Shown: positions 34,217 to 43,805, counted from the stretch's first letter. The stretch: DNA of 64,000 nucleotides from Ovoidimarina sp038744785 (GCA_038744785.1 JBCDLX010000007.1:119695-183694); one strand, 5' to 3'. Translations and numbers: made by a program. Notes: generated by a model from the letters alone, not told the origin.

Positions 34217-35868
34217 TGGGCCTTGCGATCCCCTCGTTTGCAGTATCTATTCAGACAAACAATCCTGAAAGTGCCCTATCGACAAGTAGGGAATTCCCCT
34301 GTGTCGGCCAAATTCACAGTTCACATGCGCCCGTGCGGTACACGAGGATTGATGTTGTGACCTTCGAGAATGGTCAGATTTCGCAACAGCAATGAATATC
34401 CTGTTTGACGGAGCGACGCAGCTGCACCACAGATAATCGAACGGTTGGTTTGGGCCGACCAACGCAGTCCGTTCACGTGAGAAAGAGCTATAGCTCGATC
34501 CCGTCGGAAGCCACGCGCGACTCTCAAACAGCAATAACGACTATTGATCCATTTTTGCCTGCCGTCCCGATGACAGCTGATGCGCCAGAAGCAACGCGCG
34601 TTCCAGGATTGCCATTGTTCGCCGTTTGATGCCAGAGATCTGGCGCTGATCCGCGAGCGCCCGGTTCACCTATTTGCCCGGTAGTGCCCGGACTACCTGC
34701 GTTGCCTTGCATTCCGCCTGCGGCCGACTCACTAAAACAACCGTTTCATTTGGTGAAACGGTTTAGCTCTCGTGTTCTACTTGCGGCGCCGGTAGTGGTT
34801 CGGGTGATACAAACAATGCGGCTGAAACCCTATCTCTTTTTTCAAATTGATCCAGAAGGCATAAAAAAAGTGTATTCCACTAAGGCAAATGGTCGAATGC
34901 CCAAAGTCCCGTCGCTCCACTGCTCGCGCAATAGAGATGGCGTTTGAACTCGTCACTTTAGTGTTGGGCCGCCGGTCGCAGCTTATTCGAACAGGGAGGA
35001 ACTCGCTGAGGCCCTGGGTATCCCGACTTAGGTGAGGGCGATCGGAAGTCTATGCATTATGCGTACCTCCGGCTCAATCGGTACTTCAACGGTCGCCAAC
35101 CAAGTTTGCGCATCGATCGCATCATGTGAAAACTATCCATTTCCTTAGTCTCCAGCTTCGATTTCAATGATGAAGCGACCGTTTGAGGTTGGTGGGAACA
35201 CGCATTCAATGCCGTTTCAAGCGACTCACAATCTGCACCTTCTTCACGGGAGACCGACCAACTTATGTTAACACTGTCGCTAGCCCAGTCGTCCCACGGT
35301 AGGGTCCCTCAAAGGCGCAGAATTTCTGGCTTTGACCTCAGCAGAATCCACTGTCCAGCGCAGTCGGTCAGTCTATCAGACTGTATTTCATCTATTGCCA
35401 ATATTGGGGGAGGAGCATTCACGAAGAACCGAGCGGAACATACCGGTATTGCTGAGAACGGTGATAGGAGAATACATTCAGTAGCAGCGGGGATGGAAGT
35501 CTTAGAATGCGAGTTCATATAGCTATTAAAGAATTTGGATCTTTCTGATTTCGACAATGATCACCGCTAAGTCTACAAATGACTAGTCCTACATCAAAGC
35601 AGATTTCGAGAGTCCAAAATGCAATGGTGTGATAGTCGCCGCTAGGGACTGTACACCGTTCACGAATTTTGGAAAATGGTAGCTTTGGAGAAATAGTATT
35701 ATAGTATTAATTTCAGAAAACCGACTGGTTTGGCCCGTGATGGCTTTTTTCTGTGCGGTGATTCACTTTCCCATACCTAACCAGCGGCATCCTAGGCGAG
35801 CGCATTAAAGGAGTTCATTTTCACCCTCGCCGGTAATGAGCGTATTAAGAGCTTTCGAACGGCATGGC
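34217..35868. other. 1.65 kb intergenic stretch without a supported gene
   Basis: No frame in this stretch has a recognised domain together with a ribosome binding site. It is more AT-rich toward 35.5-35.8 kb than the neighbouring genes. It contains one perfect hairpin at 34739-34763. Overlapping frames on both strands near 34247-34534 and 35265-35557 are equally weak. Probably decayed coding DNA. Confidence 0.45.
34739..34763. repeat. Perfect 10-base hairpin
   Basis: AACCGTTTCA (34739-34748) and TGAAACGGTT (34754-34763) form a perfect stem with a 5-base loop TTTGG. TGAAACGG half-sites resemble LacI-family operators; the hairpin could also be a terminator stem, although no long T run follows. 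No gene start or end is adjacent. Confidence 0.5.
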
Positions 35869-36996
35869 CTAGGAGGTCTGAGTCTTAAGAACCGATATAA
35901 CCGCCCCAATTGGGAAATGATCCGAGTAGCCTTTGCCGTTACGTTTGTCAAACCGCTTGGGACGTACCATATGGCGTCCAAGGTCGTCGCCTGCAGTCGG
36001 CTGGGTCCACATCACTTTTGGTACTATAATTTCAAAGCTTTCCTGCGTCATTTGAAGGCCATTCAGACCATAGTACAATCCACGAGAAATAATCATCTGG
36101 TCGAACATTTGTTTGTTGCGACCGCTGTCGTTACTAAAATGGATTGTTCCCTCTCCAGGCACGCCAAGTGGTCCCCAAGACAGGTTGTAGAGGGTCGCCT
36201 GCTTGGCCAGATACTGCGCTACGTCAGACTTCCGTATCTTACCTGTCCCGTCGCGGTCGTCTTTTGGGACCTTGATTTCCTCTTCGATTGCATCCTCAGA
36301 GTTGGTCGCAAGCAGCTCATCCAAAACAGATGTATTGAATGGATCATCATTCAAATCGCCCATAATAAGGACGTTTCGCGACCACCGCGCCTTCATCTCG
36401 GGATAGAGATCTTCAAGAGTTTCGGCGTCCACAATCTCGCTGAGAGGTAGCTTCAAGTAACCATCAATCAGCCGACCGACCTGGGAGGCAACGGCAATAC
36501 GGAACGGCTCTGAATCGCCTGCAATCCGCGATGGCCAATGTGTCACGAACACGATCAGTTCTTCGCCATTCTCTCGGACCCGCAAAGGCACCTCGAAAAC
36601 ATCACGTGTCGGATAACGAAAATGCACTAGGTGTCCCGTTGGATCGCACGCTAATTCAAACTTTGCAGCTGAGAAAACTAGTGAGCAGTCGATGCCGCGT
36701 ATGTCCGGGGAGTCGGTATGGGCAAACGTTAAGTCATCACGTCCAGTCGCCACGTTTACTTTTGCGACTAGCTTTTCGAGCAAGCCCTGTGTTTCGATCT
36801 CGCAAAGATCAAGCAAATCCGGTCCGGTTCCACCGTACATCCCGGCTATGATCTCCACAAGTCGGTCGAATTTTTGTTCTAGAACCTCATCGGTCCACCC
36901 TTCCGACGGCGTGAACTCTAGGTCAGCGGCGATATCAGAGGCCGAAGTGTCAAACAGATTCTGTAGATTCCAAAAAGCAACGTTAAGATGAGACAT
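35869..36996 (-). CDS. Endonuclease/exonuclease/phosphatase (EEP) superfamily hydrolase
   Basis: 375 residues with the EEP motifs in order: HLNVAFWNLQNLFD (N-terminal strand and Asn), a metal-binding Glu in LLDLCEIETQG, VFVTHWPSR with the catalytic His, IMGDLNDDPFN with Asp and Asn, and YSDHFPIG at the C-terminus. The family cleaves phosphodiesters of nucleic acids, inositol phosphates or lipids; the substrate is unclear. No signal peptide is seen. Start at ATG 36996; a GTG at 37005 is possible. It stands alone between two gene-poor stretches. Confidence 0.87.
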   Translation of the reverse strand: MSHLNVAFWNLQNLFDTSASDIAADLEFTPSEGWTDEVLEQKFDRLVEIIAGMYGGTGPDLLDLCEIETQGLLEKLVAKVNVATGRDDLTFAHTDSPDIRGIDCSLVFSAAKFELACDPTGHLVHFRYPTRDVFEVPLRVRENGEELIVFVTHWPSRIAGDSEPFRIAVASQVGRLIDGYLKLPLSEIVDAETLEDLYPEMKARWSRNVLIMGDLNDDPFNTSVLDELLATNSEDAIEEEIKVPKDDRDGTGKIRKSDVAQYLAKQATLYNLSWGPLGVPGEGTIHFSNDSGRNKQMFDQMIISRGLYYGLNGLQMTQESFEIIVPKVMWTQPTAGDDLGRHMVRPKRFDKRNGKGYSDHFPIGAVISVLKTQTS

Positions 36997-37337
36997 GATC
37001 CGCACACTCTAAAATAATTTCAAAGAAATTAAAATAGAGATAAATTATGACATGCAAATCATCTAACCCTTCTTTTTCCAAGACCTAAGCAAGGGTCAAG
37101 CGGTGTACACTAGCGCAGCGAATGATCGGTCTGATGGGCTGCACCGAAGCAACACGATGCAGTGATCAAAGGCAGCTTGTGGCCGGTCCTCACTGCAGCG
37201 CTTTTATCAAAATCGCGCGATTTCGCGGTCGATCTAACGGCGGCAGAGACCCCATCGTGACCAATACTGCGAGCTGTTGGAATGGCAGCTTTCATCCACC
37301 ATTTGCTTTGAGGTAACTGAAATGAAGCGCCATTCGC
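36997..37337. other. Intergenic stretch with a 14-base palindrome
   Basis: No gene is supported. The first 70 bases are AT-rich and probably carry the promoter of the EEP gene. A perfect palindrome AAATCGCGCGATTT lies at 37210-37223. Confidence 0.4.
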
Positions 37338-38225
37338 CTACCCGCCCAGTTCGTCAATCAGAAAATCAAGAAAAATCCGGACTTTGGACAGAACATAGCG
37401 GCGGGACGGGTAGACTGCGTAGAGCGTGGTCTCGTTCGGAACCCAGTCTGCCAATGTTTCGACGAGTTCACCTGAGGCGAGGTCGTCGGCGACGTACATA
37501 CGCGGAATGAGGCTCAGACCAAATCCTGTGCGCAGAGCGTCGCGGACTGCAAGGCTGGAGGTAACCTTGTAACGACCTCTGATCGAAACCTTCTCGACAC
37601 GACCAGCTTTTTTGAAGCTCCATTCATTGGCGTGACCGGAAAGACTGAACTGCACGCAGTTATGCTGACCTAGTTCGGAGGGTCGTTTCGGGCGTCCGTG
37701 CCTTTGGAAATAAGATGGCGACGCGCAGAGCACGTGTTCCATCGTCATCAGTTTTCTCGCGATCAGTCCGGAGTCTTCCAGGTTATCACTGCCACGAATA
37801 GCAATATCGAAACCGTCTTCGATCAGGTTGACACGCCGGTCATCTAGGCGCAGGTCGAGGGAGAGATCCGGATAACGGTCAAGGAAATTCGGGATCGCGC
37901 GTGACAGACCGAAAAGTGTCACTGTCATCGGCGCGCTAACCCGCAGCACACCAGTTGGCTCGTCCTGAACTGCCTGTAAGGTCGCGTCCGCCTCACCGAG
38001 TTGATCGAGAATCCGTGTCACGCGCTCAAAGTAAAGTGCACCGGCTTCGGTCAGGCTCATTCGGCGAGTGGTGCGATTGATCAGACGCGCAGACAGATAG
38101 GCCTCTAGCTCGCTGACGTTCTTGCTGACCGCAGCGGGTGACAGACCCAACTTTCGGGACGCTCCCGCAAAGCTGCCAAGCTCGACCACGGTTCGGAACA
38201 CAGTGAGGGCGGTCATGCGATCCAT
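37338..38225 (-). CDS. LysR-family transcriptional regulator
   Basis: 295 residues of the large CrgA/AaeR-like branch: MDRMTALTVFRTVVELGSFA, HTH LGLSPAAVSKNVSELEAYLS, then NRTTRRMSLTEAG. An effector domain follows from about 90. It is divergent from the nitroreductase gene and is its probable regulator. Members of this branch often control nearby oxidoreductases that respond to quinones or nitroaromatics (family knowledge). Confidence 0.9.
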   Translation of the reverse strand: MDRMTALTVFRTVVELGSFAGASRKLGLSPAAVSKNVSELEAYLSARLINRTTRRMSLTEAGALYFERVTRILDQLGEADATLQAVQDEPTGVLRVSAPMTVTLFGLSRAIPNFLDRYPDLSLDLRLDDRRVNLIEDGFDIAIRGSDNLEDSGLIARKLMTMEHVLCASPSYFQRHGRPKRPSELGQHNCVQFSLSGHANEWSFKKAGRVEKVSIRGRYKVTSSLAVRDALRTGFGLSLIPRMYVADDLASGELVETLADWVPNETTLYAVYPSRRYVLSKVRIFLDFLIDELGG

Positions 38226-38360
38226 ATTTATTTACTAGCAGTGAATTGTGTTTTCATCAATCGATGCATTCTTCACTACAGTAGCAGGTAGTACTTCCTT
38301 GTGCATGAGATGGCGCGGGCGATCCCGCCTCGCCAGTTACCTCGGACAAGAGAGCCCACC

Positions 38361-38975
38361 ATGCAGACCACCAGATCCGCCGATCATCCCATTGAACCGC
38401 TCTTTCTCGACCGCTGGTCGCCGCGCGCCTATGACGCCGTACCGATGCCGCACGACGATCTTCTGACCATTCTAGAAGCTGGGCGTTGGGCGCCATCGGC
38501 CTTCAACATTCAGCCCTGGCGGTTTCTCTGTTCCCATCGCACCGATACCTACTGGCCCGCCTTCGTCTCGGTATTGAATGCTGAGAACCGACAATGGGCC
38601 AAGGACGCCTCGGCGCTCATCTTCTTAATCTCGGATCAAGTGATGCCTGCCGGCGAAGATCGGCTCGAAACGGTTTCTCAATACAACAGCTTCGATGCAG
38701 GCGCGGCTTGGATGCAGATCGCCCTTCAAGCCACAGCCCTCGGTTACGCCGCCCATGCAATGGCAGGTCTCATCTTTGGGCGCGGCACAGAGGTGCTGGA
38801 ATTGCCCGACCGTTTCCAATTGGAGATCGGGATCACGATTGGCCGCAGAGCAGATGCGGCCTTCCTTCCCGATAATCTGCGGGCGCGGGAGATGCCGAGC
38901 GATCGTATCCCGCTCGAACAGATTTCCAGCCACGGTCCATTTCCCAGGCGTTTCAACGTATTAGTCGCGGAGTAG
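38361..38975 (+). CDS. Nitroreductase-family FMN oxidoreductase
   Basis: 204 residues. The FMN-binding start DRWSPRAYDAVPMPHDDLLT, ILEAGRWAPSAFNIQPWRFL and the later GAAWMQIALQATALGYAAH are typical of NAD(P)H-dependent nitroreductases, which reduce nitro groups, quinones or enones. I chose the ATG at 38361, giving the usual length. It is the first gene of a rightward run with EamA, DoxX, a His-rich periplasmic protein and an AhpD-like protein, opposite a LysR. Confidence 0.88.
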   Translation: MQTTRSADHPIEPLFLDRWSPRAYDAVPMPHDDLLTILEAGRWAPSAFNIQPWRFLCSHRTDTYWPAFVSVLNAENRQWAKDASALIFLISDQVMPAGEDRLETVSQYNSFDAGAAWMQIALQATALGYAAHAMAGLIFGRGTEVLELPDRFQLEIGITIGRRADAAFLPDNLRAREMPSDRIPLEQISSHGPFPRRFNVLVAE

Positions 38976-38984
38976 GAGGTCGGC

Positions 38985-39998
38985 ATGCACCTTCATGTTA
39001 GCATCCCCGACGCGTCAAGAGCCGACCTCCATGTCCATGGTCTGATGCTGATCGGGACCTTCTTCGTCGCCACTTCCTTCCCAGTGGTGGCCGCGATCAC
39101 AGGAAGCCTCGACAGTAGCGTGCTGACCTTCATCCGCTTTACGCTTGCGACCTTGCTGTTCGCACCTCTAGTGGCCTGGAGGTACGGGTTAGTGCGCCCG
39201 ACTCTGCGCGACGTGATGCGCTACAGCCTGCTCAGCCTACTGCTGGTCACCTTCTTCTGGTGCATGTTCGCGGCGCTGCGCCTGACCACACCGCTCAACA
39301 CCGCGGCGATCTTCTCGTTGAGCCCGGCATTTACCGCGGCCATTGCGGCAGTTCTGCTGCGCGAAAAGATGACAGTCTCTGCCCGCATTGCATTGCTACT
39401 GGGTGCGGCAGGGGCGCTCTGGGTGATTTTCCGTGGCGATCTTGCGGCGTTGATTTCTTTGCAACTCGGCGCGGGCGATCTGCTGTTTCTGGCAGGTACC
39501 GTTGCACTATCGACCTACAGCGCACTTGTGAAATTCCTCCATCGAGGTGAGCCTATGGCTCAAATGACATTTTGGGTTCTTGCGACCGGATCTGTATGGC
39601 TGGCCCTACTTTCACTTCCCACACTTGTAACTGTGACTTGGACGGCCATCCCGGCCAGAACCTTCGCAGGGATCGCCTATCTCTCGGTCTTCACAACCAT
39701 CGTGACATTTTTCCTGTTCCAGTGGGGCACGACCCGCATCGGACCAACTCGGGTGATGGCCTACACTTTCCTGAATCCAATGCTGGTACTGATAATGGGC
39801 CTGGCTCTCGGGGATAGCTTGCCGCCCCCAGCGACCTGGCCAGGTGTGGTATTGGTTGTGGCAGCCACAGTCGTTTTGCAATCGAATGTCATCAGTGGGA
39901 TGAATTCGGGACGCACAGTCAACCGGCCCAGCGGACAAAGCCTGTCCCGTAGGGTCAAACTGCCGATCTCAGGGAAAAAGAGGATAGGATCATGCTAA
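38985..39998 (+). CDS. DMT-superfamily (EamA) transporter
   Basis: 337 residues with about ten membrane segments and two EamA repeats (MLIGTFFVATSFPVVAAITG at the start; DLLFLAGTVALSTYSALVKF at the second). The C-terminal tail of about 40 residues is basic and longer than usual. It follows the nitroreductase by nine bases and overlaps the DoxX gene by seven bases, so it is cotranscribed. Export of the nitroreductase product is a possible role (inference). Confidence 0.87.
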   Translation: MHLHVSIPDASRADLHVHGLMLIGTFFVATSFPVVAAITGSLDSSVLTFIRFTLATLLFAPLVAWRYGLVRPTLRDVMRYSLLSLLLVTFFWCMFAALRLTTPLNTAAIFSLSPAFTAAIAAVLLREKMTVSARIALLLGAAGALWVIFRGDLAALISLQLGAGDLLFLAGTVALSTYSALVKFLHRGEPMAQMTFWVLATGSVWLALLSLPTLVTVTWTAIPARTFAGIAYLSVFTTIVTFFLFQWGTTRIGPTRVMAYTFLNPMLVLIMGLALGDSLPPPATWPGVVLVVAATVVLQSNVISGMNSGRTVNRPSGQSLSRRVKLPISGKKRIGSC

Positions 39999-41014
39999 AC
40001 TCTGCACCGCGCACCGTCTTGCCCACGCATCACGGACTGTGCCTTGCCGGGCTTGTAATCACCTTGCTCGTCCCCCTGGCCGCCAGGGCCCATGTCCGCT
40101 GGTTCGTCGATCCTGAAAATCCCCATAGTGCGAACTCCGAACCCTACGCGCTGTTCGAACCCGCCGTTCTGATCTGGGCCGTGATCGCGGTAGTGCTGGT
40201 CGGGATTGCAATCTTCCTGGACACGAAACTGCCGACAGTACCGGTCGCAAACACGAAGATCCGCCATGACGTGATGGAACTGATGCGGATCCTTGCCGGT
40301 ATGTCCTTTCTGCTGACTGCCTATGACGGTGCGCTGATCGCCCCGCATCTACAGGCCCATGGCGGGTTCGGGCTGTTTCTGGTCTTTCTACAGGCGGGGA
40401 TCGGGATATTGCTTCTGAGCAATCATTTCCTGCACCACGCCGCTCTACTGATGTTAATTCTATTTCTGGGCATGATGATCCAGTTCGGACCTGTCCGGTC
40501 ACTCGAGTATGTAAATGTAGTCGGCATCGCGCTGTTCCTGCTTTTCAACTATCTACCCTCGGACGCATTGCGCGAGAAACTGAAACCATACTCGGTGGAC
40601 ATGCTGCGGATCTTTACGGGACTTTCGCTGATCATGCTTGGCATTTTCGAGAAACTGCACGGCGCCGCCATGGGGCAAGCTTTCATCGCAGACTACCAGT
40701 GGAATTTTATGCAAGTGCTGGGGATTGGTTGGTTTGATGATCGGCTTTTTGTTCTCTCGGCGGGGGTAATGGAAGTGGTCTTCGGGGTGATCCTCGTCCT
40801 AGGTGTGGTTACTCGGTTGAACATTCTGGTGGTCGCAGGCCTGATGCTGACCTCCAACATCGTGTTCATTCTGCAAAACGAGCAGGACGAAGCGCTCAAG
40901 GAACTGATCGGGCATCTGCCAATTATCGCAACCGCGCTGATCCTTCTGCTGCTGGGTTATGGCCAGCGGCTGAAAGTGACAGGAGGATGGCCGACAGCGC
41001 CTGCCGCAGCGTGA
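39992..41014 (+). CDS. DoxX-like integral membrane protein
   Basis: 340 residues with about nine membrane segments. After an N-terminal segment and a short exported loop (HVRWFVDPENPHSANS), the repeated pattern MRILAGMSFLLTAYDGALIA and LRIFTGLSLIMLGIFEKLHG identifies two DoxX-type repeats. DoxX-like proteins occur with quinone or thiosulfate oxidation and with oxidative-stress systems. The start overlaps the preceding gene; AGGATAGG is the ribosome binding site. Confidence 0.8.
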   Translation: MLNSAPRTVLPTHHGLCLAGLVITLLVPLAARAHVRWFVDPENPHSANSEPYALFEPAVLIWAVIAVVLVGIAIFLDTKLPTVPVANTKIRHDVMELMRILAGMSFLLTAYDGALIAPHLQAHGGFGLFLVFLQAGIGILLLSNHFLHHAALLMLILFLGMMIQFGPVRSLEYVNVVGIALFLLFNYLPSDALREKLKPYSVDMLRIFTGLSLIMLGIFEKLHGAAMGQAFIADYQWNFMQVLGIGWFDDRLFVLSAGVMEVVFGVILVLGVVTRLNILVVAGLMLTSNIVFILQNEQDEALKELIGHLPIIATALILLLLGYGQRLKVTGGWPTAPAAA

Positions 41015-41033
41015 GGGTTTGACGGAGGAGCAG

Positions 41034-41525
41034 ATGAACAGAAAAAGCAAACTCCGGGTACCGCTGATCTACGGCCTCTACTGGTCAGTGGCGTGCATGT
41101 TTCTGGGAGTTCTGATAGCGCCTGTACTTACGCCCGATGGCGGCAAGCAGTCCTCGAACGGCGGCCACGGACATGCCGAGATCCATAGCACCGTCGAGGT
41201 CGACCCCAACAATGCACCCGAAGTTTCGATCCGCGTTGAAAAGGACAAGCTGACGGGCTGGAACGTGTATCTTACCGTCGATCGTTTCAGATTTACGCCG
41301 GAGCGGGTCAATCAGACCAACATCAGGAATGAGGGGCACGCGCATTTGTACCTGAACGGCCAGAAGGTCACCCGGCTTTACGCGACAGCGTTTCATATCG
41401 CGGACATGCCGCAAGGGGAGAACGTGGTGTCTGTGAGCCTCAACGCAAACGACCACTCAGATCTGGTATTGGATGGCGCACCCATCGGAGCAGAGGCAGT
41501 GATCTTAGTAGGAGACGAACGGTGA
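41034..41525 (+). CDS. Membrane-anchored periplasmic protein with His-rich motif, unknown
   Basis: 163 residues. One N-terminal membrane segment (LIYGLYWSVACMFLGVLIAP) is followed by a His-rich stretch (GGHGHAEIHSTVEV) and a beta-rich domain with NEGHAHLYLNGQKVTRLYAT, FHIADMPQGENVVSVSLN and NDHSDLVLDG. The histidines suggest metal (perhaps copper) binding in the periplasm, which is inference. I chose the ATG at 41034 with GGAGGAG upstream. Not recognised as a named family. Confidence 0.75.
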   Translation: MNRKSKLRVPLIYGLYWSVACMFLGVLIAPVLTPDGGKQSSNGGHGHAEIHSTVEVDPNNAPEVSIRVEKDKLTGWNVYLTVDRFRFTPERVNQTNIRNEGHAHLYLNGQKVTRLYATAFHIADMPQGENVVSVSLNANDHSDLVLDGAPIGAEAVILVGDER

Positions 41526-41763
41526 GGGAGTGGCGGCACTTTCGCCAACTGTGTTGGTTCGTGGCTTGGAGATTTCGCAGAACCCCTCACACGTGGATCA
41601 GTAAAGATGCCCTAAAGCACGATGCGCAACGCCACGCAGTTTAGGTGTTGGGAAGACGTTGCCCATCCCCATTGGAAAAAAACAGGAGCCCAACAAACTG
41701 CATGTCACAATGCTCGCCGTCCGACTGCTGTCTTGCCAGAAGGACAAAGCAAGGAACCAGACC

Positions 41764-42195
41764 ATGACAAGCTCAAACGCGATCAAATACGAAACGGTGA
41801 TCCCGGAGATCCTGCAAACGCCGTCGGGGGTTCACCGGGTGCTCGACGAGCGTGGGCTAGACCCAAAGTTGCGCCATCTTCTGCGACTGCGGGCCTCTCA
41901 AATCAATCGTTGCGGGTTTTGTGTTAAGATGCACACGACCGAGGTACGGCACGAAGGAGAGTCCAACGAACGGCTGGACCGGGACGTCATTTGGGATGAT
42001 GTGCGGGATTTCTCAGAGGCGGAGCAAGCGGCACTGGAATGGACGGAGGCGTTAACTAGATTCGAACCTAAGCAAGACTTGGGAGCCATTCGGGCCAAAC
42101 TGCGTGCGCACTATTCAGACACCGAGATCAGTCTCCTGACGGCCGAGATCGGCATGATCAACCTTTGGAACCGGATCAATATCTCCAGACACTGA
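41764..42195 (+). CDS. Carboxymuconolactone decarboxylase/AhpD-like protein
   Basis: 143 residues with the AhpD-like redox motif SQINRCGFCVKMHTTE (Cys50, Cys53, His57), as in alkylhydroperoxidase-like CMD proteins. The rest is helical (FSEAEQAALEWTEALTRF; AEIGMINLWNRINI). It is a probable thiol-dependent peroxide or electrophile reductase. I chose the ATG at 41764; a longer frame from 41659 includes non-conserved residues. The 238-base gap upstream leaves it unclear whether it belongs to the nitroreductase unit. Confidence 0.87.
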   Translation: MTSSNAIKYETVIPEILQTPSGVHRVLDERGLDPKLRHLLRLRASQINRCGFCVKMHTTEVRHEGESNERLDRDVIWDDVRDFSEAEQAALEWTEALTRFEPKQDLGAIRAKLRAHYSDTEISLLTAEIGMINLWNRINISRH

Positions 42196-42347
42196 ATTTG
42201 CGCCGACCAAACTCCGCCTACCTCGACTACGCCAGGTAGACACTGGCCCAACGCAAGCTGCACTGGCTCCCTGCACCCGCTTGATACCGCCAAGTGGGCA
42301 GCGGCGGCGACAGGTGCAAAGTTTAGTGAGCAGTTGGTGAAAGCCCT

Positions 42348-42485
42348 GCGGGTAGCCATAACGACCGTACTGCCTCGCCAGCCGGATCAGAGCCAGCCGC
42401 AGATCGTCACCACTCGGGACTGGTCGATATTGCAGAGAGTTCCGCGTCAGACCGATCTCCCGGCACCTCTGCCGCCCAGACGTGG
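42348..42485 (-). pseudogene. IS3-family transposase OrfB fragment
   Basis: Read leftwards, this short piece gives CREIGLTRNSLQYRPV and LRLALIRLARQYGRYGYP. It matches the N-terminal HTH_21 region of IS3-family OrfB (typically GLxRSxxxYxP ... ALAxxYGRYGYRR). A stop lies upstream, and the likeness ends at about 42348 with no DDE core, so only a fragment remains. It differs from the IS3 copy at 52.1-53.1 kb. Confidence 0.65.
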
Positions 42486-42697
42486 CGAGCTCTGGGGTGT
42501 GTGAATGACGGCCTTACGGAGCTCCTCTGTGGTTCTCCTCTAGGCGATTGGCTTGCAATCGCCTGCCGGGCAATGAGTCACTGAACTCTAGGTGGTTCAA
42601 GCTTTCTTTGCAATATCACGGGTTACGGTGTGACTAGGTGCGTGGATATGGAACGGTGTCTTGTGTGGTGATCGGCGCCAACGCATTACCAGAACAC

Positions 42698-42748
42698 GCG
42701 CCGCCCGCCACATTTCTATTCGTTTCTTCCAGTGAATAGAAGCGGCGC
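42698..42748. repeat. Nested 51-base inverted repeat
   Basis: Outer arms GCGCCGC (42698-42704) and GCGGCGC (42742-42748) enclose inner arms TTCTATTC (42714-42721) and GAATAGAA (42734-42741), with a 12-base loop. It is in a gene-free stretch (42486-42866) about 120 bases beyond the stop codon of the AraC gene. It could be a bidirectional terminator or an IS end. No T run follows on either side. Confidence 0.5.
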
Positions 42749-42866
42749 GGGCCTAGTCTTTTCGTTGCTTGGACGAAACGCCCATTCCTGGGAAAGAACT
42801 AGTGCCATTGCATCGGCATGACAGTCTTGGAACGGACTGACCTCGTAAGAGGAATGCCCGGCCCTG

Positions 42867-43805
42867 TCACTTGAGGCCAGCACGTCCTCTTAACTCTACT
42901 ATATGTTTCTTGGGTGAGACGCCAAACCTCATGGTGTAGTCGCGACTGAAATGCGACGGGCTTTCATATCCAACCTCAAGGGCAACGGAGGACACTTTCA
43001 TATTCCCCAGGCACAGCATGTTCTGTGCCTTTATAAGCCGAATGTTCTTTTGATACTGCAACGGCGAATGGCCGGTTACAGACTTGAACTCGTAAAAGAA
43101 CATGGACGTGCTCATGCCCGCCATTTTCGCAAGCTCGGCCATCACGAGTGGCTCGTGGAAATGCCCCTTTATATACGCGATCACACTGGCGATTTGGCTG
43201 GCCTTGCTGTTCGAGAGACAAAGGTTCCTCAGCATTCCGCCGATCGGTGACATCAGAAGCTTGAAGTGAACTTCCTTCAAGATCAGTGGGCCCAGCACCT
43301 CAGCCTCAAGAGGATTTTCCGCGAGTCTTAGATATCGATAAAGCGGCTCTGCCCATGCTTTGTCGAATGGTCCACTGCTGAGCGACTGTGCACCGCTGTC
43401 TTCCGTGAGATTTGGGAAGACTTGGTCGCGGAGGCTGTACAAGATTTCGAAGTTAAGCGTGAGGACAAGTGACAAGTAAGGTGCTTTTGGCGCTGCGTCC
43501 CGGATCCCTGACAGCAGCGGTACATTGTGACTGATGACAAAAGCGTCCCCCGCTTGGTGGGACACTGTCTTCTCTTTCAAAAAGAACTCCTTTCGACCGG
43601 CGAGAACAATGCAGACAACGGGTTCATAAATAACTCCGTTAAACGTTTCTTCTTCTCTCCATCGGAACACCGAGAGATTGGGCTGCACCGGCGTCACATT
43701 TTGGTCTTTGCCGTCAATCAACTGCACAGAAAGGGACTTAAGCTGTTTGAAAGTAGCGATATTTTCCATGGCGGTCATGTATAGCATCGTAACACTTGGA
43801 GCCAT
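42867..43805 (-). CDS. AraC-family transcriptional regulator (AraC_N cupin type)
   Basis: 312 residues. The N-terminal AraC_N cupin-like domain covers about 25-190 (LSVFRWREEETFNGVIYEPV, CIVLAGRKEFFL, AGDAFVISHNVPLLSGI). The C-terminal AraC HTH pair reads PLVMAELAKMAGMSTSMFFY and SSVALEVGYESPSHFSRDYT. Relatives such as YqhC-type proteins respond to aldehydes. It is divergent from the molybdenum hydroxylase operon, whose likely substrate is an aldehyde or heterocycle, and is its probable activator. Several ATGs are possible at the start (43805, 43787, 43778, 43769). Confidence 0.88.
   Translation of the reverse strand: MAPSVTMLYMTAMENIATFKQLKSLSVQLIDGKDQNVTPVQPNLSVFRWREEETFNGVIYEPVVCIVLAGRKEFFLKEKTVSHQAGDAFVISHNVPLLSGIRDAAPKAPYLSLVLTLNFEILYSLRDQVFPNLTEDSGAQSLSSGPFDKAWAEPLYRYLRLAENPLEAEVLGPLILKEVHFKLLMSPIGGMLRNLCLSNSKASQIASVIAYIKGHFHEPLVMAELAKMAGMSTSMFFYEFKSVTGHSPLQYQKNIRLIKAQNMLCLGNMKVSSVALEVGYESPSHFSRDYTMRFGVSPKKHIVELRGRAGLK

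Noticed and set aside
34524..34712. Collagen-like Gly-X-Y run in a minus-strand frame
   Set aside because: Only a few imperfect triplets (GSPGTTGQIGEPGARG), no ribosome binding site and no neighbouring gene. Likely chance in decayed DNA.
35836..36450. A 204-codon plus-strand frame
   Set aside because: Antisense to the EEP-family gene, whose catalytic motifs are complete. No domain in the antisense product.
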